Assembly (NCBI GenBank): GCA_004802725.1
Contig: SGPM01000122.1
Location: forward strand, 1-64,000
Source of the DNA: Antrodiella citrinella
Taxonomy: Eukaryota; Basidiomycota; Agaricomycetes; Polyporales; Steccherinaceae
DNA: 64,000 nucleotides
Direction: 5' to 3'
Shown here: in pieces, positions 60,732 to 64,000 of the stretch
How positions within the stretch are numbered: position 1 is the first letter of the stretch
How the letters are laid out: each line of letters opens with the position of its first letter
The notes under the pieces: model-generated
Databases searched by the model: none
Seen by the model: the letters and a program-made list of their open reading frames with translations, nothing else
What the model was told of the DNA's origin: nothing
Made by a program: the position numbers and the translations under genes

Positions 60732-60984
60732 GTCAGAGACATCGAGAACCAAAACTCTGCCGAGATTCACGTGGTCATCGGCATTTGCCGCAGGGTTGTG
60801 TGGCATTAATAACGAGACCTAAGTACTTATACATATACATAATTATCGTAGACGAGGCCTCGTTACCCCTCACGTTAGTATGTGTAACCGGTCGTCTCAG
60901 TATGCGTTATCGAGGTGTAGCTGGGACCAGAGCTCAAGCGGGAATTGACGTGCCTCCCGTCGCAGTCCCTTTCCTGCAGGCTGC

Positions 60985-61973
60985 TGGCTCCCCCGACGCC
61001 ATCAGGTCCCATTTCCACCGGTACTCACTGGAAGCTGGCACCCGGAGAACACGCAGCCAAACCCATCTATGCCCTTGCCCCAAAGTGGGGCTGTGCGTGC
61101 TGTGAGTACAATGAAGGAGATGCAACCGAGGAGCAGCACGACGTACCAGTCTTATACATACGGATCAAGTGACAATGGCAAGGAACCTGGGGGTCTGCTG
61201 TGGCACCAGTGTAATCAAGGCGGAGGTACTCGAGATTCTTCCCCCTTGTCTCCAAGAAATGACACATCGTCTCGACCTCGATTGAGTTTTTGAGGTCAAA
61301 TCCGGCTCCAAAGCTCTTCAGCTTGTCAGTGACGGAGAAGAGGACGTCCATGGCGGGACGCGCGGGGTGTGGTCTGACATATTCGACGCCAGAGATATCC
61401 AGGGTATCTAGTGCCGCCAAGTAGCTCGGACTGAGGGGGATATCATCGTTGTTGGAGGCAAAAATGGACACTCTATCGAGCCGTATATTGGCAACGACTA
61501 AAGTGTCCAACAGCGTCAAGAGGACGAGTTCGCCAATGTCCACGTGTACCAGCAAGAATTCGAATAGGGGATATGATCGCTTGGATATGTGAAAGGGGTC
61601 AGAAGTAGGACAAATGTCTGGAAGGGATCTTCTTCCTCTCCACAGCGACTCAGTGTTGGGAAGAGCGAACGACGGAAGAATGATTTTTGACCTGGGCTAT
61701 TCTGCTTTACTCCAGCGGTACGATCCTGTTTGCAGGCTGTGATAGGAGCTACAGGTCGATGGCCGACCCGACATCCATTGATCTCGAGAGTTCGCAAGTT
61801 TGGAAAGACAGATGCAAATTTGAGAATGTCTTCCACGAACAAAGGTGACCAACAAGTGAATTTCGCCAGGGCAAACTATGGAGCGTCGTTCGGTGGTGCA
61901 CACCAAAATAGTAGAAGTCTTGGAGATGCCGTGCGATGTTGAGTCGCAGCTCGGTTGGTAGCTGTTGGTCCAT
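60985..61973 (-). pseudogene. F-box/LRR-like protein, decayed copy B
   Basis: Seen on the minus strand: MDQQLPTELRLNIARHLQDF at 61,973, matching the start of copy A. The following F-box/LRR part is shortened by roughly 100 residues relative to A and jumps frame to VEDILKFASVFPNLRTLEIN. Then LVVANIRLDRVSIFASNNDD, LSPSYLAALDTLDISGVEYV, LFSVTDKLKSFGAGFDLKNS and IEVETMCHFLETRGKNLEYL, and further on TAPLWGKGIDGFGCVF before a TGA. Several frame changes are needed. Either unusual splicing or decay; with copy A decayed as well, loss of the family here is likely. Confidence 0.55.
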
Positions 61974-62131
61974 GTTCGTGTCCAAGAAATTCGAGTGATG
62001 AGCCTCCGAGTCAAAATCCGCCGGATCTAATCTGCGGCATATCTAATCTAATCTACTTGCACTGGTCGTTGAGCTCATCGTTTCTGCCATCGACCTCGTC
62101 GTTCTTCACATCACCGACGCTTTGTTTCACG

Positions 62132-63332
62132 ATGATTCTGCTCGAGGTACGCTGTCATCTCCGTCGCTGACATCCGTTCGTTCTGAACTCCTCCCGCCCT
62201 CAGGCCCACAACTACATCATCCAGACCACCCTCGCAGACAAACTCGCCAAGTACGTCGCCCGCCTACCCCCGCTCATCATCGCACTCGTCGTTGACACCC
62301 TCACCCTCGTCGTCCACTCACAGACCCACCACCCTTGACGTCCAGTTTGTCGACTTTGATGGCGTCCGATTCCATCTCTCCACGCCTGATCGCAAGTCTG
62401 TCCTCCTTCTCTCCATGAGCATCCGATGCTGGGATGAGCTCGTCAACTACGGCGTCCACGACGTCCTCAAACGCGAATACGGCGCCATGGTTCGCCCTCA
62501 GCCCGAACCCGACTACAACGTCAGTCTCGACGTCGATCTCGACCAGTTCCCTCCTGAAGGCGGTATGTCCTTCGTCGCGTCCCCTGTCTTCCTCCTTCCT
62601 CATTCTTTCCTTAGACGAGCGTGATGCTTTTATCAAGAACTTTGCCCTCCTCAAGCGTCACGCCCTCGCTGCTCCCTTTGAACTCGCCTTTGCCGCTCAG
62701 AAACAACTCGAAGCTGCCGGTTCAGGTCAGGGGGAGATCATGGCCTTGCATTACCGGGACGAAGAGGCCATCTACATCCAAGCATCCCCTGATCGTGTCA
62801 CCGTCATCTTTTCCACCGTTTTCAGAGAGGAAACCGATCGTATTTTTGGCAAAGTCTTCCTCCAGGTACGTCTTCGCTTGAATGCTTGACCTCTTACCTG
62901 CTCATCCACCACACAGGAATTCGTTGATGCTCGCCGCCTGCCTACCATTCAAAGTGCACCACAAGTCCTCTATACTACCCACGAACCTCCCCTTGAAATA
63001 CGTCACGTTCCCGGTCTCGTAGACTCGGAAGATGTCGGATACGTCACGTTCGTGCTCTTCCCCCGTCACTTCACCAACCCCGACATCGCCGCATCCACCA
63101 TCAGCCACATTCAACTGTTCAGAGACTACTTGCACTACCACATCAAATGCTCTAAGGCATACATGCACTCGCGCATGAGGTATCGGGTCAGCGAGTTCCA
63201 GAAGGTGTTGAACAGAGCAAAGACCGAGGTCGCAGTGGTTGATAGGAAAACTGCGAGGTGCGTCGTTTGTCATACTGTATGCTACGATCTATTGATGGAT
63301 GCCTGGACTATAGCGGGCGAACCATGCGGTAA
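62132..63332 (+). CDS. ARC35: Arp2/3 complex 34-kDa subunit (ARPC2)
   Basis: Core subunit that contacts the mother actin filament and the Arp2 side of the branch-nucleating complex. Seen: exon 1 MILLE at 62,132. Introns, then [16 protein letters not shown], then [20 protein letters not shown] and [49 protein letters not shown]. After an intron [40 protein letters not shown] and, after another, [20 protein letters not shown], then [33 protein letters not shown] and [18 protein letters not shown]. The last intron (63,259-63,313) joins KTA to SGRTMR and the stop at 63,330, the usual ARPC2 ending (KT.SGR). About 300 residues, as expected. Confidence 0.93.
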
Positions 63333-64000
63333 ATGGTCGTGTATTGTTGATATCCACTACTGTACTACAATACGTTCCAATCTTCTCGTTTGTTCCCGTG
63401 GGTCATGTTCCGAAACCCAAGGAGTGAAGCATCCACTTCAGTCCGTCTTCAAATCACTGAAACATATTTGCATCGTCATGTACGCGAGCGCTGACTTAGC
63501 TCCGCCAACATACCGAAGTACAGTCACTTTCCGCTTGTTTATCGGAAACGGTCTGCTGGTACGCCCATCTTCAACGAGCGGGGCCTTGGGACATCTCTCA
63601 CGCGCCACCTTGGCGGTGCTTCGCGCTGCTGTACATAAGTTCATGGTCAGGTCTGAAATCGGGAACGGGTAAAGTCCGGATGTTGGCCACCTAACGTCGG
63701 ACTACCGGGCGATCATGTACAACGTTGCACGGAAAAACGCGACGTACGCTCCTTTTCTTCTGCTGCACCCGTGATTTTGCTGAATACATTCTGCATCATC
63801 TCCAGCTACTCACTTGCTTCGTTGCCCCGAAACGAAGACACTGCGTTCATCGCAGCAGCTTCATTGACAGGCCCGCAGCTCATGTGCTTCTTTGCACGTC
63901 TCGACTTCGGCTTCATCCTCGGTCTTTTTACATGCAATCTTCCATGTATTCTTCCGCCATTGACGATATAAAGCGACTCGTTACAGTTTGGGATCTCCAG
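63333..64000. other. Right edge, no gene recognised
   Basis: About 670 bases. Small frames on both strands (for example 63,438-63,644 minus) lack motifs. The edge may hold part of a promoter for a gene beyond the window. Confidence 0.4.

Overview
This is a gene-dense nuclear window from a filamentous basidiomycete, most likely a mushroom-forming agaricomycete. The evidence is many short GT-AG introns of about 50-70 nt, very small intergenic gaps, and protein families typical of the group: DUF3295/areA-like regulators, XlnR-type Zn2Cys6 factors, HNH proteins, TKL-like kinases, MAG-like secreted glycoproteins and C2-type phosphatidylserine decarboxylase. It is a draft assembly: scattered Ns at 40.0-43.3 kb, one gap at 42,003-42,485 and one N at 8,841. 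Gene coordinates run from start to stop codon and include introns that I placed by reading splice sites and protein continuity.

Layout. 0-11 kb holds three regulators on the + strand: an SFP1-like zinc finger, an areA-GATA-like/DUF3295 protein and an XlnR-like Zn2Cys6 factor. 11.7-18.8 kb holds an HNH protein (-) divergent from ORC1 (+), then a kinase with a membrane tail. 20.2-21.3 kb holds a secreted, Kex2-type repeat precursor. 21.8-31 kb holds a Dal5-like MFS transporter (-), a 2OG-Fe(II) oxygenase (+), mitochondrial bL31m (+), an HMG-like protein (-) and a MAG-like glycoprotein (+). 31.5-42 kb holds PSD2-type phosphatidylserine decarboxylase (+), HOP2 (-), a second MFS paralogue (+) and a decayed second HNH copy (+). 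43.4-47.8 kb holds mitochondrial glycerol-3-phosphate dehydrogenase and heme oxygenase. 47.8-51.1 kb is a repeat island with tandem arrays, a perfect inverted-repeat element and a truncated pyruvate dehydrogenase kinase remnant. 51.7-63.3 kb holds an SDR (-), a DBP2/DDX5 helicase (+), two decayed F-box/LRR-like paralogues (-), eIF4B (-) and ARPC2 (+).

Most genes are unrelated housekeeping genes. The most interesting items are: the repeat precursor at 20.2 kb, which looks like a Kex2-processed peptide (KEP) gene and is damaged in its 3' part; a 36-bp conserved promoter block containing a GATA site, shared by the two MFS paralogues; a 669-nt intron in the DBP2 homologue at the site of the known regulatory intron of yeast DBP2; the mirrored HNH-MFS / MFS-HNH arrangement; and a 580-bp foldback element abutting a broken kinase gene.
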